A DNA stretch of 64,000 bases from Murinocardiopsis flavida (GTDB lineage Bacteria; Actinomycetota; Actinomycetes; Streptosporangiales; Streptosporangiaceae), in the NCBI RefSeq assembly GCF_003014485.1, contig NZ_PYGA01000002.1:62001-126000 (forward strand). Reading direction: 5' to 3'. The notes beneath the pieces are model-generated. The model worked only from the letters and a program-made list of their open reading frames with translations. It had not been told where the DNA came from and did not search any database. Positions 42,100 through 50,509 of this stretch are shown one piece after another. Each line of letters opens with the position of its first letter. The stretch's first letter is position 1. A program made the translations under genes and the position numbers.

Positions 42100-43665
42100 C
42101 TAATCCTCGATGCGGGCGTTCTTGAAGGTCAGGTCCTTGCCGAGGGCGATGTCGAGGACGCCGACGTCCTCGGGTACCGGCAGCAGCACGTACAGCGTCC
42201 CGGTCTCGCCCTTCGCGACGAACATGCCGCCGGCCGAGGTGATGGTGCAGGCGCAGTAGGTGGAGAAGGCGCCCTCGGGGACCGCGGCGCCCTGGTCGAT
42301 GACCATCGACCCGTAGGTGGTGCCGGTCGCGGGGTCGGTGGCGCTGGTGCCCTCCAGGCTGCTCAGCGCGGTCGTGCTCGGCTCGGGCCAGAACGGGTTG
42401 AGCCCCTCGGTGCTGTCGTAGCGGCTGGTCATCGCGTAGCTCAGCAGCACGGTGTCGGTCGCGATCCGCTCCAGCCCCAGGCCCTTCAGCTCGGCCTTGT
42501 ACGCCGGCTCCTCCTCATCCGTCACGGTCTCGGCGAACTCGGTCATGGGGCGGCCCTTGCCGGATGCGGCCGGGGCCGCCGAGCTGTCGGGCCGCGGGCT
42601 GCTCGCGGCGCCCTCGGCTGCGCGCGGCAGGGTGACGGTGACCCGCCGGTTGCGCTGCGCGCCCTCCTCGGTGGCGTTGTCGGCGACGGGCTCCTTCGAG
42701 CCGTGGCCCGATGTCGTGAAGTCCACCTCGGAGTCGATGCGCCGGTCCAGGCCCTTGGCGACGGCGTCCGCGCGGCGCTCGGACAGCGGTTCGTTGACGG
42801 CGTCGGTGCCGGAGTCGTCGGTGTGGCCCGCGACGCCCACCGACGCGGCGCCGGAGTCCTCGATGCGCCGCGCGGCGCGGTCCAGGACCTTGTCGGCCTT
42901 GGGGGTGAGGGTGTGCTCGTCCAGGTCGAACAGCACGTCGGCCGAGAGGTCGACGTCGGTGTCGTCCTCCTGCTCCCGCACGCTTTCGGCGCCGTCCTTG
43001 CTGGTGGCCGCGCCGACCAGGGGCCAGACCTCGGCTTCGGCGCCGGAGCCGCGGGGGGACTCGATGCCGTACTCCGCGAGTTCGGGCGCATCGGTGCCGA
43101 TGGGCACGTCGGCGAACGGCAGGGAGAACACGGTGCCCACGGTGACCTTCTCGACGTCCTTGGGCGGCGCGGGCAGCACCGCGGCGGCCTTGACGGGCCG
43201 CTCCTTGGTGATGCCCCACTTGTGGGTGTCGTCGAACCGCGTGCACAGGCACGCGCGGTCCTCGGTGAAGTAGGGCATGTGCGCCGAGCGGCCCTCGGGC
43301 CCGATCCAGTAGAGCCCGCTCATGTCGTCCTGCGGGTAGTCGCCGGTGGCGGGGGTCGGGAAGCTGACGTTGCCGTAGAGGTTGCTGTCCCAGGGCCCGG
43401 TGGCGGTCTCGCTGGTGAAGGTGAACTCGGCGACCATGTGCTCGGCGCCGAGCCGGTTCAGAGTGAGCGCGGCCTCGGCCAGTGCCGCGCCGGACTCGGC
43501 GATGACATCGCGGGTGACGGGCTTCTCGCCGGTGCCGGGCGAGGGCCGGGCGGTCGCGCCGGGGTCGGCGCCCAAGGCGCCGCCGATGGTGTCGCAGCCG
43601 GTGGTGAGGACCAGCAGCAGGGTCGCGGCGCACGCGGTGACGGCAGACGTGCAGCGGTGGTTCAC
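42100..43665 (-). CDS. Lipoprotein with two Cys-x-Cys domains flanking an OmpA-like domain
   Basis: First gene of the operon, 521 residues from GTG 43665 (AAGGA nine bases upstream; a longer frame lacks support). Lipobox VLTTGC with Cys24. Domain order: Cys-x-Cys copy 1 (about 68-190, C139 and C141 in DRACLCTRF, VLPAPPKDVEKVTVG, FADVPIG), OmpA-like domain (238-346, VLFDLDEHTLTPKADKV, GHTDDSGTDAVNEPLSERR, NRRVTVTL), a Ser/Pro/Ala linker, and copy 2 (about 390-521, C471 and C473 in STYCACTIT, LLPVPEDVGVLDIALG). The shared domain thus occurs four times in three adjacent genes. Divergent from a PucR-like regulator. Role unknown; likely a wall-associated sensor or assembly. Confidence 0.86.
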   Translation of the reverse strand: MNHRCTSAVTACAATLLLVLTTGCDTIGGALGADPGATARPSPGTGEKPVTRDVIAESGAALAEAALTLNRLGAEHMVAEFTFTSETATGPWDSNLYGNVSFPTPATGDYPQDDMSGLYWIGPEGRSAHMPYFTEDRACLCTRFDDTHKWGITKERPVKAAAVLPAPPKDVEKVTVGTVFSLPFADVPIGTDAPELAEYGIESPRGSGAEAEVWPLVGAATSKDGAESVREQEDDTDVDLSADVLFDLDEHTLTPKADKVLDRAARRIEDSGAASVGVAGHTDDSGTDAVNEPLSERRADAVAKGLDRRIDSEVDFTTSGHGSKEPVADNATEEGAQRNRRVTVTLPRAAEGAASSPRPDSSAAPAASGKGRPMTEFAETVTDEEEPAYKAELKGLGLERIATDTVLLSYAMTSRYDSTEGLNPFWPEPSTTALSSLEGTSATDPATGTTYGSMVIDQGAAVPEGAFSTYCACTITSAGGMFVAKGETGTLYVLLPVPEDVGVLDIALGKDLTFKNARIED

Positions 43666-43894
43666 GGCAAGGGTCCTTACTGTGGGGGAACCGAAGGACT
43701 TTCGCACTGGCTATGGACTTGTCGCCGCGGCCTCGGCCGCGGCGCGTTCTCATTGGGTTGGACGCCGCCCGGTCCGGAAAAGATCCCGCCGTTTTTGCGC
43801 GGCGGCGGGCGGCCGGTGCCCGCCCCCGCGCAGGCCGCCCACCGGCCGCCCGCCCCGCCCCGGGCCCGCACCGGCCGCCGCCTATGCTCCTGCC

Positions 43895-44929
43895 ATGGAG
43901 GCACTGGCCGTACGGTTGTCGCAACTCGATTCGGAAGCCGGGGGCGCGATCCGCGTCGTCATGTACTACGACACCCTGATGCGCCGACGGGTGGACCTGT
44001 CGGCGCTGGTCCGCGCCTCGGCGGGGCTGGGCGAGTGCGTGGCGGGGATCCGGCTGCACGGAACGGGGCGGGTCATCCGCTGCGGGCCCGACGGCAGGCC
44101 GGCCGCCGCGCCGCCGCTGCCCGCGTCCAGTGCCGCGCCGATCGTCCTCGACGCGGAGGAGATCGGCACGGTGTGGCTGGAGCGCCCCGGCCCGGCCAAT
44201 CCGCTCGACGAAATGGTGCTGGACCGGCTCTCCATCGCCGCCGCGGCGGTCCTCGAACGGTACGGCCCGGCCCGCACGACCATGGCCGACCCCGCACTGA
44301 TCGAACTGGTCATCAGCGCCGACAGCGACGAGGCCGCCAGGGAGCGGGCGCTGCGGCTGCTGGGGTTCGCCGCCGGCCCGCCGGTCCGCGTCGCCGCCGT
44401 ACGGTCGCTGCTCCCGCTCGACCGGATCGGCGGCCTGGTCAGCCCGGGCCGCCTGGTGAAGGCCGCCCCGCTGGCCGGGGTGGGCGTCATCCTGGCGACC
44501 GCCATCGACCCGGCCCGGTTCCCGGCGGGCGTGCGCGCGGGCGTCGGCGCCGCCGAGAGCCCGTGCCGGTCGTGGCGGGAGGCCCGCACCGCCCTCCGCT
44601 TCAGCACCGAGCGCCGCCCGGTCGTCCACCACGACGACCTGGGCGCGCTGGCGCTGCTGGCCGAGATCCCCAGGGACACCGCCCGGGACAACGCCGACGT
44701 CGCCGCGATCGCCCGCCTGGCCGACACCCCGGAGGACCTGGAGACGCTGGACGCCTACTGCGCCACCGGGTCCCTGCGCCGGGCCGCCGACCTCCTCCAC
44801 CTGCACCACAGCAGCGTCGCCCGCCGGCTCGAACACATCGCGAAGACCCTCGGCATCGAGCTCACCGAGCCCGCCGGGCTGGCGCGGGCCGGGCTCGCCC
44901 TCACCGCGTGGCGGCTCCTCGACGGGTGA
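43895..44929 (+). CDS. PucR/CdaR-type helix-turn-helix regulator
   Basis: Protein of 344 residues from ATG 43895. There is an N-terminal and central sensor-like part (VRASAGLGECVAGIRLHGTG, LDEMVLDRLSIAAAAVLERY, GVGVILATAIDPARFPAGVR) and a C-terminal PucR-type HTH (LETLDAYCATGSLRRAADLL, HLHHSSVARRLEHIAKTLGI). This C-terminal HTH architecture is typical of PucR and relatives. It is divergent from the Cys-x-Cys/OmpA operon with 229 bases between and is the likely regulator of it; the signal is unknown. Confidence 0.82.
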   Translation: MEALAVRLSQLDSEAGGAIRVVMYYDTLMRRRVDLSALVRASAGLGECVAGIRLHGTGRVIRCGPDGRPAAAPPLPASSAAPIVLDAEEIGTVWLERPGPANPLDEMVLDRLSIAAAAVLERYGPARTTMADPALIELVISADSDEAARERALRLLGFAAGPPVRVAAVRSLLPLDRIGGLVSPGRLVKAAPLAGVGVILATAIDPARFPAGVRAGVGAAESPCRSWREARTALRFSTERRPVVHHDDLGALALLAEIPRDTARDNADVAAIARLADTPEDLETLDAYCATGSLRRAADLLHLHHSSVARRLEHIAKTLGIELTEPAGLARAGLALTAWRLLDG

Positions 44930-44959
44930 GCGGGGTCCGCGCCGCCCGCCCGCCGCCGG

Positions 44960-46018
44960 TCACACCCGCAGTCCCGCGCCGTCGGTGGACTCCCGCGCGG
45001 CCAGCCGGTGCGGGGCGATGTGCACCTCGAACGGCAGCGGCGCCGCCGCGCCGATGCGGGCCGCCAGGCACTTCACCGCCAGTGCGGCGATCACGCCCTT
45101 GTCGGGGACCACGGAGGTGAGGGACGGCGTGCCGTAGAGCCCCTCCTCGGAGCCGTCGATGCTGGCCACGGCGACATCGCCGGGGACGCTGAGGCCCGCT
45201 TCGTACAGGGCCCGCTGCGCGCCGGCGGCCAGCAGGTCGCTGAAGCAGAAGACCGCGTCGGGGCGGACCCCGTCGGGCAGTTCGGTGAGGGCCCGCATGG
45301 CGAGCAGGCCGTCGCGGCGGGCGAACTCCTGCACCAGGGGCACGAGCCGGGGGTCGAAGGTCAGCCCCGCCTCGTGCAGGGCGCGTTGGAAGCCCTCCAG
45401 GCGCTGTCCGCTGGTGGCCGACGACCGCGGTTTCACGCCGATGGCGGCGATGCGGGTGCGGCCCAGGCCGGCCAGGTGCGCGGTCGCCTCGCGCGCGGCG
45501 GCGACGTTGTCGATCAGGACGTGGTCGGCGGCGATCCGGTCGCGCTCGTAGCTGCGCTCGCCGAGCAGCACGAGCGGGAACTCGTTGGCGGCCGAGGCGA
45601 GCTCGTCGAGCGAGACGCGCAGTGGCGACAGGATGGCGCCGTCGAGCAGTGCCGCGCCGACGCCGGTGGCCAGGCGCAGTTCCTCCGTCGCGTCGCCCAG
45701 CGTCTCCTCGATGAGGACGGTGAGACCCAGCGCCGCGGCCTCCGCCCGCACGTGCTGGGCGAGCTCCGCGAAGTAGGGCGTCGCGAGGTCGGGGACCGCG
45801 AGGGCGATCAGGCCGCTGCGCCCCGTCCGCAGGCGGCGCGCCGACGGGTTCGGCCGGTAGCCGAGTTCGCGGACTGCGCTCATCACCCGTTCCCGCGTTG
45901 CCTCGGACACCCGCGGTGCACCGCGTACAACGTTGGACACGGTCTTGATCGAAACCCCCGATCGAGCCGCCACGTCCTTGAGCGTCACTGCTGCCACCGA
46001 CCGGCCCCCATTATCCAT
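44960..46018 (-). CDS. LacI-family regulator of the Gfo/PmoA/cupin/ABC operon
   Basis: Regulator of 352 residues: HTH VTLKDVAARSGVSIKTVSNV, hinge PNPSARRLRTGRSGLIALAV, and effector domain (DLATPYFAELAQHVRAEAAA, GERSYERDRIAADHVLIDNV, VFCFSDLLAAGAQRALYEAG, SIDGSEEGLYGTPSLTSVVP). ATG 46018 follows GAGGGGGAT. It is divergent from the sugar catabolic operon. The 13-mer GTACAACGTTGGA occurs both upstream (46118) and inside its own HTH codons (45925), suggesting autoregulation through two sites. Confidence 0.93.
   Translation of the reverse strand: MDNGGRSVAAVTLKDVAARSGVSIKTVSNVVRGAPRVSEATRERVMSAVRELGYRPNPSARRLRTGRSGLIALAVPDLATPYFAELAQHVRAEAAALGLTVLIEETLGDATEELRLATGVGAALLDGAILSPLRVSLDELASAANEFPLVLLGERSYERDRIAADHVLIDNVAAAREATAHLAGLGRTRIAAIGVKPRSSATSGQRLEGFQRALHEAGLTFDPRLVPLVQEFARRDGLLAMRALTELPDGVRPDAVFCFSDLLAAGAQRALYEAGLSVPGDVAVASIDGSEEGLYGTPSLTSVVPDKGVIAALAVKCLAARIGAAAPLPFEVHIAPHRLAARESTDGAGLRV
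45925..45937. promoter_or_regulatory. Second copy of the LacI operator-like 13-mer, inside the regulator gene
   Basis: GTACAACGTTGGA, containing the CAACGTTG palindrome, is identical to the intergenic copy at 46118-46130 and lies 193 bases from it. It encodes part of the HTH, so chance is possible, but an internal auxiliary operator is a plausible reading. Confidence 0.4.
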
Positions 46019-46117
46019 ATCCCCCTCGATTATGCACAGAACGGCGGCGAATGTCTGCGCCGCCGCCGCGTTCCGCCCGTTCCCGGCAGAGGGTTGACCC
46101 CGGCGACACCCGGCGGG

Positions 46118-46130
46118 TACAACGTTGGAA
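46118..46130. promoter_or_regulatory. LacI-type operator between the regulator and the Gfo/Idh operon
   Basis: GTACAACGTTGGA with palindromic core CAACGTTG (46121-46128) lies 100 bases upstream of the regulator and 168 upstream of the Gfo/Idh gene. The central CG dyad is LacI-like. Confidence 0.6.
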
Positions 46131-46298
46131 CCGTTCGTAATCGGCCGCATCGACATCAGACCGGGCGGCCGCAGCATGCCCGCGTGCCGAGGATGCCCGC
46201 CCCACCCGGGAGGGCCTCCCCAGGGTCCCATCCCGAAGCCGCCACCACGGGTTCGCGCCGCCCGCACCGCCCCCCGCCTGCCTCACGAGAGGGCCCGC

Positions 46299-47447
46299 AT
46301 GTCTTCGCACCGCTCGAACTCCCCACTGCGCGCGGCCGTGGTCGGCGCGGGCGGGATCGCGCGCGCCGCCCACCTGCCCGCCCTCCGGACACTGGCGGAC
46401 GAGGGCGAGGTCGACGTCGTCGCCGTGGCGGACGTCGCCGCCGGCGCCGCGCGCGGCCTCGCCGCCGCCGCCGGGATCCCGCACGCGTTCACCGACCTCG
46501 ACACGATGCTCGCCGAGGCGCGCCCGGACCTGGTCGTGCTCTGCACGCCGCCCGCCGTGCACCGGGAGCAGTCCATCGCCGCGCTCCGGGCCGGCGCCTG
46601 GGTGTGGTGCGAGAAGCCGCCGTGCCCGTCCCTCGCCGACTTCGACGCCATCGAGTCCGCGGAGAAGGGCGGCGACACCGACCCCTACGCCGCCATCGTC
46701 TTCCAGCACCGCTTCGGCTCCGGCGCCCGCCACGTCCGACGGCTGCTGCACGGCGGCGCGTTCGGCCGTCCGCTGGTGGCCCACTGCCAGACCACCTGGT
46801 ACAGGGACGCCGCCTACTACGCCGTGCCGTGGCGCGGGCGCTGGGCGACCGAGGGCGGCGGCCCCGCCATGGGGCACGGCATCCACCAGACCGACCTGCT
46901 GCTGGACCTGATGGGCCCATGGGCGGAGGTGCGCGGCATGGCGGCCCGGCTCGTGCACGACGTGGAGACCGAGGACGTGTCCACCGCCCAGGTCCGCTTC
47001 GCCGGCGGGGCCGTCGGCACCGTCGTCAACAGCGTGCTGAGCCCGGACGAGGTCAGCAGGATCCGGATCGACTGCGAGCGCGCCACGATCGAGCTGACCC
47101 ACCTGTACGGCCACCGCAACGCCGACTGGCGCATCACGCCGGCGCCCGGCGTCCCCGAGGAGACCGCGGCGGACTGGCGCGGTTTCGGCGCCGACGAGCC
47201 CAGTTCGCACCTCGCCCAGCTGCGCGTCCTCGTCGCGGACGTCAAGGCCGGCCGACGCCACGCCACCAGCGGCGCCGGCGGTCGCCGGACGCTGGAGTTC
47301 ATCACCGCCCTGTACAAGTCGGCGTTCACCGGCGCCCCCGTCAGCGCGGGCGAGATCGGCCCCGGCGACCCCTACTACACCGAGCTGCACGGCGGCGCCC
47401 CCGGCTGGGCGCCGGCCGACACCCGCGAGGAAGAGGACCGCGCATGA
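46299..47447 (+). CDS. Gfo/Idh/MocA-family oxidoreductase
   Basis: NAD(P)-dependent sugar or inositol-type dehydrogenase of 382 residues. Rossmann motif AAVVGAGGIARAAHLPALRT at about 12-31, the catalytic-loop equivalent of EKP as WCEKPPCPSLADFD, and second-domain segments VFQHRFGSGARHVRRLLHGG, GGGPAMGHGIHQTDLLLDLM and PVSAGEIGPGDPYYTELHGG. ATG 46299 follows CGAGAGGG. It heads an operon of Gfo/Idh, PmoA-like, cupin, ABC receptor and two permeases; the substrate is probably the sugar imported by that ABC system. Confidence 0.93.
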   Translation: MSSHRSNSPLRAAVVGAGGIARAAHLPALRTLADEGEVDVVAVADVAAGAARGLAAAAGIPHAFTDLDTMLAEARPDLVVLCTPPAVHREQSIAALRAGAWVWCEKPPCPSLADFDAIESAEKGGDTDPYAAIVFQHRFGSGARHVRRLLHGGAFGRPLVAHCQTTWYRDAAYYAVPWRGRWATEGGGPAMGHGIHQTDLLLDLMGPWAEVRGMAARLVHDVETEDVSTAQVRFAGGAVGTVVNSVLSPDEVSRIRIDCERATIELTHLYGHRNADWRITPAPGVPEETAADWRGFGADEPSSHLAQLRVLVADVKAGRRHATSGAGGRRTLEFITALYKSAFTGAPVSAGEIGPGDPYYTELHGGAPGWAPADTREEEDRA

Positions 47448-48364
47448 CGCTCGCCCTGACCCACGCCCATGGCGACCGGATCACGGTGGCCCACGAGGCG
47501 ACCGGAACCGAGCTGTTCGCCTACGTGTACCGCCCCGAAGCCGCGTGGGAGGCGCCCAAGCCCTACCTGCATCCGATCCGGACGCTGTCCGGCGGTCCGG
47601 TCACCGGCTACCGCCCCAACGACCACCGGTGGCACAAGGGGCTCCAGCTGACGGCGTCGCACCTGTCGGGGCAGAACCTGTGGGGCGGCAACACCTACGT
47701 GCACGGCGAGGGCTACCTCCCGCTGCCGGAGCAGGTCGGCTCGATGGCCCACACGGCCTTCGAGGAGGTCGCCGCGGCGGGCGACCGCGCCGTCATCGCC
47801 GAACGCCTGACCTGGCACCCGCACGACGGCGCGCTGTGGGCCGAGGAGGAGCGCCGCATCGAGGTGTGCGACGTCGACCCCGCGTCCGGCAGCTGGTCGT
47901 TCACCTGGACCTCGGCGGTGACCAACCGGCGCGCCGAGCCGCTGCGCTTCGGCAGCCCCACCACGCACGGCCGCCCCGCCGCCGGGTACACCGGGCTGTT
48001 CTGGCGCGGGCCGCGCGCCTTCCGCGACGGCGCCGTGTTCACCGCCGATGGCGGCGGCGAGCTGATGGGCGCCCAATCCCCGTGGCTGGCCTACGTCGGC
48101 GAGCACGACGGGCGCGACGGCCACGCCACCGTCGTCTTCGAGCACGCCCCGGCGAACGACCACGGGGGCGAGAAGGGGACGCACCCGGCGCACTGGTTCG
48201 TGCGCAGCGACCCGTTCGCCGCCGTCGCGCCGTCGTGGGCGTTCCACGAGGAGCTCGTCCTCGCCCCCGGCGACACGCTCGCCCGGAGCTACCGGGTCCA
48301 CGTCGCCGACGGCGCGTGGGACCGCGACCGGGTCGCCGCCCACCTGGCGGGGCGCGCGTGGTGA
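47444..48364 (+). CDS. PmoA-like protein (DUF6807)
   Basis: Protein of 306 residues of the PmoA/DUF6807 family, all beta-sandwich and of unknown biochemical role, commonly next to Gfo/Idh genes in sugar clusters. Typical pieces: LFAYVYRPEAAWEAPKPYLH, GPVTGYRPNDHRWHKGLQLT with the conserved His residues, NLWGGNTYVHGEGYLP, SPTTHGRPAAGYTGLFWRGP, and WAFHEELVLAPGDTLARSYR. ATG overlaps the Gfo/Idh stop (ATGA). The clustered His residues (HRWH, THGR) suggest a metal or substrate site. Confidence 0.88.
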   Translation: MTLALTHAHGDRITVAHEATGTELFAYVYRPEAAWEAPKPYLHPIRTLSGGPVTGYRPNDHRWHKGLQLTASHLSGQNLWGGNTYVHGEGYLPLPEQVGSMAHTAFEEVAAAGDRAVIAERLTWHPHDGALWAEEERRIEVCDVDPASGSWSFTWTSAVTNRRAEPLRFGSPTTHGRPAAGYTGLFWRGPRAFRDGAVFTADGGGELMGAQSPWLAYVGEHDGRDGHATVVFEHAPANDHGGEKGTHPAHWFVRSDPFAAVAPSWAFHEELVLAPGDTLARSYRVHVADGAWDRDRVAAHLAGRAW

Positions 48365-49086
48365 GCGCGGCCTACGACGGGTTCCCCGCGGCGGTCGGCG
48401 TGTCCCGGCTGCGCGTGTACGACTGGCCCACCGTCGAGGGCCACCCCGGCGGCGGGACGCCGCACCTGCACCTCACCTGTAGCGAGGGGTACGTGGTGAC
48501 GGCCGGCCGGGGGCACGTGCAGACCCTCGCCCCGTCCGGCTACCGGGAGACGCCGCTGGAACCGGGCACCGTGGCCTGGTTCACGCCCGGCACCATCCAC
48601 CGCCTGGTCGACGACGGCGGCCTGGAGATCACCGTCGTGATGCAGAACAGCGGCCTGCCCGAGGCGGGCGACGCGGTGCTCACCCTGCCGCCGGACCTCC
48701 TCACCGACCCCGGCACCTACGCCGACGCGGTCCGCATCCCCGCCGACGTCCCGGAGCCCGAGCAGGTGGATGCCGCGCGCACCAGGCGCGACCTTGCCAC
48801 CCGCCGCTTCCTGGAGCTGCGCGGCGCCACCGAGGGCGGCGACCCGGGGCCGCTGGCGGCCTTCCAGCGGGCGGCGGCCGCGCTGGTCCGGGCCCGGCTG
48901 GACGGGTGGGAGCGGCGCTGGCGCGACGGCGCGCACGCCGCCGCGGCGGCGACCGGGGCCCAGATCGCCGCCCTGCGCGGCGGCGACGTGCGGCACCTGG
49001 CCGACGCCCGGGTCGCGGCGACCGGCCCCACCGAACGCGGGCGCTTCGGCATGTGCGGCCGATTGGACGTCTACCCGGGCATCTGA
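48361..49086 (+). CDS. Cupin-domain protein
   Basis: Protein of 241 residues from GTG 48361, which overlaps the previous stop (GTGA). The N-terminal half is a cupin: GGTPHLHLTCSEGYVVTAGRG carries the H-x-H...E motif 1 and TVAWFTPGTIHRLVDDGG motif 2 with His. The C-terminal half (about 125-241) is helical, Ala/Arg-rich and of no known family. The cupin may be a sugar-binding or isomerase enzyme in the same catabolic route. Confidence 0.85.
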   Translation: MSAAYDGFPAAVGVSRLRVYDWPTVEGHPGGGTPHLHLTCSEGYVVTAGRGHVQTLAPSGYRETPLEPGTVAWFTPGTIHRLVDDGGLEITVVMQNSGLPEAGDAVLTLPPDLLTDPGTYADAVRIPADVPEPEQVDAARTRRDLATRRFLELRGATEGGDPGPLAAFQRAAAALVRARLDGWERRWRDGAHAAAAATGAQIAALRGGDVRHLADARVAATGPTERGRFGMCGRLDVYPGI

Positions 49087-49174
49087 GGGCCCCTCCGCCG
49101 CCCGCACCGCGGGCGCCCGGCCGCCCGGTCCGGCGCCCCCCTGCCCCGTCCGCTCCCGTTCCCGGAAGGCCCGC

Positions 49175-50509
49175 ATGCCCCGACCCCGAAACGGCCGCCG
49201 CCCGCACCCGACCCGCCGGACCGTCCTGGCCGCTGCCGCCGCCGGGCTCGGCACCGCCCTGGCCGCCCCGCTCTCCGCATGCTCCCCTGGCAACGGCGGC
49301 GGACGCGGAGCCGTCCTCACGTTCTCCTGGTGGGGCAACGACGACCGCGCCGCGCGCACCGAGAAGGCCGTGCGGCTCTTCGAGAGGGAGCACCCCGGGG
49401 TCACCGTCCGCGTGTCGAACGCGGAGTTCGGCTCCTACCTCCAGAAGCTGACCACGCAGGCCGCCGGCGGCGGCATCCCCGACGTCGCCCAGCTCGACTA
49501 CCGCCAGATCTCCCAGTACGCGGGCAGCGGCGCGCTCCTGCCGCTGGGCGGGGCCGTGCGCGACAAGACGATCCGCACGGCCGAGATGGACGGCGAGTTC
49601 CTGCGGACGGGGACCTTCGACGACGAGCAGTACGCCCTGCCCATGGGGCGCGGCATCACCGGCTACGCCTACGACTCCGCGGTCTACGGGAAGGCCGGGA
49701 TCCCCACCCCCCGGCCGAGCTGGACCTGGTCGGACTGGGCGGACGCCAACAGGCGCATCGCCGCGCTGGGCCTGAAGTCCCCCGACGGGCGGACCGTCAC
49801 CGGCAGCAACGACGGCGGCGGCAACGAGGACGTGTTCGAGAACTGGCTGCGCAGCCGCGGCGGCAGCCTCTACGACGGCCAGACCCGGCTCGGGTACACC
49901 GAGGACGACCTCACCGAGTTCTGGACGTTCTGCGACCGCCTCCGCAAGGAGGGCGCCATCGCGGCCGCCCGCGACACCACCCAGGCCAACAGCACCGAGA
50001 CCAGCCCCATGGGCCGCGGGCTGGCGGCCGCCGACTACACCTGGGACGCGCCCTACCCCGGGTACTCCGACCTGCTCGGCGCGTCCACCCGCTTCGGGCC
50101 GGTCCCCACGGCCGGCGGCCGGGCCGGCACCTACTTCAAGCCCTCCATGCTCCTGGGCGTCGGGGCCCACACCCGGCACCCCGAGGAGGCGGCGCGGCTG
50201 GTCGACTTCCTCCTCAACGACCAGCGGGCGGGCGACATCCTCGGCTTCACCCGGTCCACGCCGGGCAACCGCGCGATCGCCGCCCGCGTCGCCACGACCC
50301 TCACCGACGCCGAGCGGGAGATCTACCGGTACGCGGAGGCGATGGAGGAGTACGGCCTGGACGCCCCGCCGGCCGCACCGCCGCGGGGCGACCTCGCCAT
50401 CCAGACCGCCTTCAAACGCAACTACGAGCGCGTGATGTTCGGCCTGGCCACGCCGCGGCACGCGGCGCGCGAACTCATCGACGCCGCCAACCGGGAGCTG
50501 AGGCCATGA
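49175..50509 (+). CDS. ABC transporter sugar-binding lipoprotein (family 1)
   Basis: Receptor of 444 residues. The N-terminus has twin Arg (TRRTVLAAAAAGLGTALAAP) and a lipobox-like PLSACSPG near residue 33, so export may be by Tat. SBP_bac_1 segments include LTFSWWGNDDRAARTEKAVR, IPDVAQLDYRQISQYAGSGA, YALPMGRGITGYAYDSAVYG and DFLLNDQRAGDILGFTRSTP. CGGAAGG precedes the ATG. It lies 88 bases after the cupin gene and overlaps the permease start region closely, forming one operon with the Gfo/PmoA/cupin genes. Confidence 0.92.
   Translation: MPRPRNGRRPHPTRRTVLAAAAAGLGTALAAPLSACSPGNGGGRGAVLTFSWWGNDDRAARTEKAVRLFEREHPGVTVRVSNAEFGSYLQKLTTQAAGGGIPDVAQLDYRQISQYAGSGALLPLGGAVRDKTIRTAEMDGEFLRTGTFDDEQYALPMGRGITGYAYDSAVYGKAGIPTPRPSWTWSDWADANRRIAALGLKSPDGRTVTGSNDGGGNEDVFENWLRSRGGSLYDGQTRLGYTEDDLTEFWTFCDRLRKEGAIAAARDTTQANSTETSPMGRGLAAADYTWDAPYPGYSDLLGASTRFGPVPTAGGRAGTYFKPSMLLGVGAHTRHPEEAARLVDFLLNDQRAGDILGFTRSTPGNRAIAARVATTLTDAEREIYRYAEAMEEYGLDAPPAAPPRGDLAIQTAFKRNYERVMFGLATPRHAARELIDAANRELRP

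Noticed and set aside
41791-45120. 1109-codon plus-strand frame across the Cys-x-Cys operon and PucR gene
   Set aside because: Antisense to three real genes then out of frame in the PucR gene; no recognisable domain.
45008-46400. 5' extension of the 47444-48364 frame
   Set aside because: Antisense of the LacI gene; only the part from ATG 47444 (PmoA-like) is coding.
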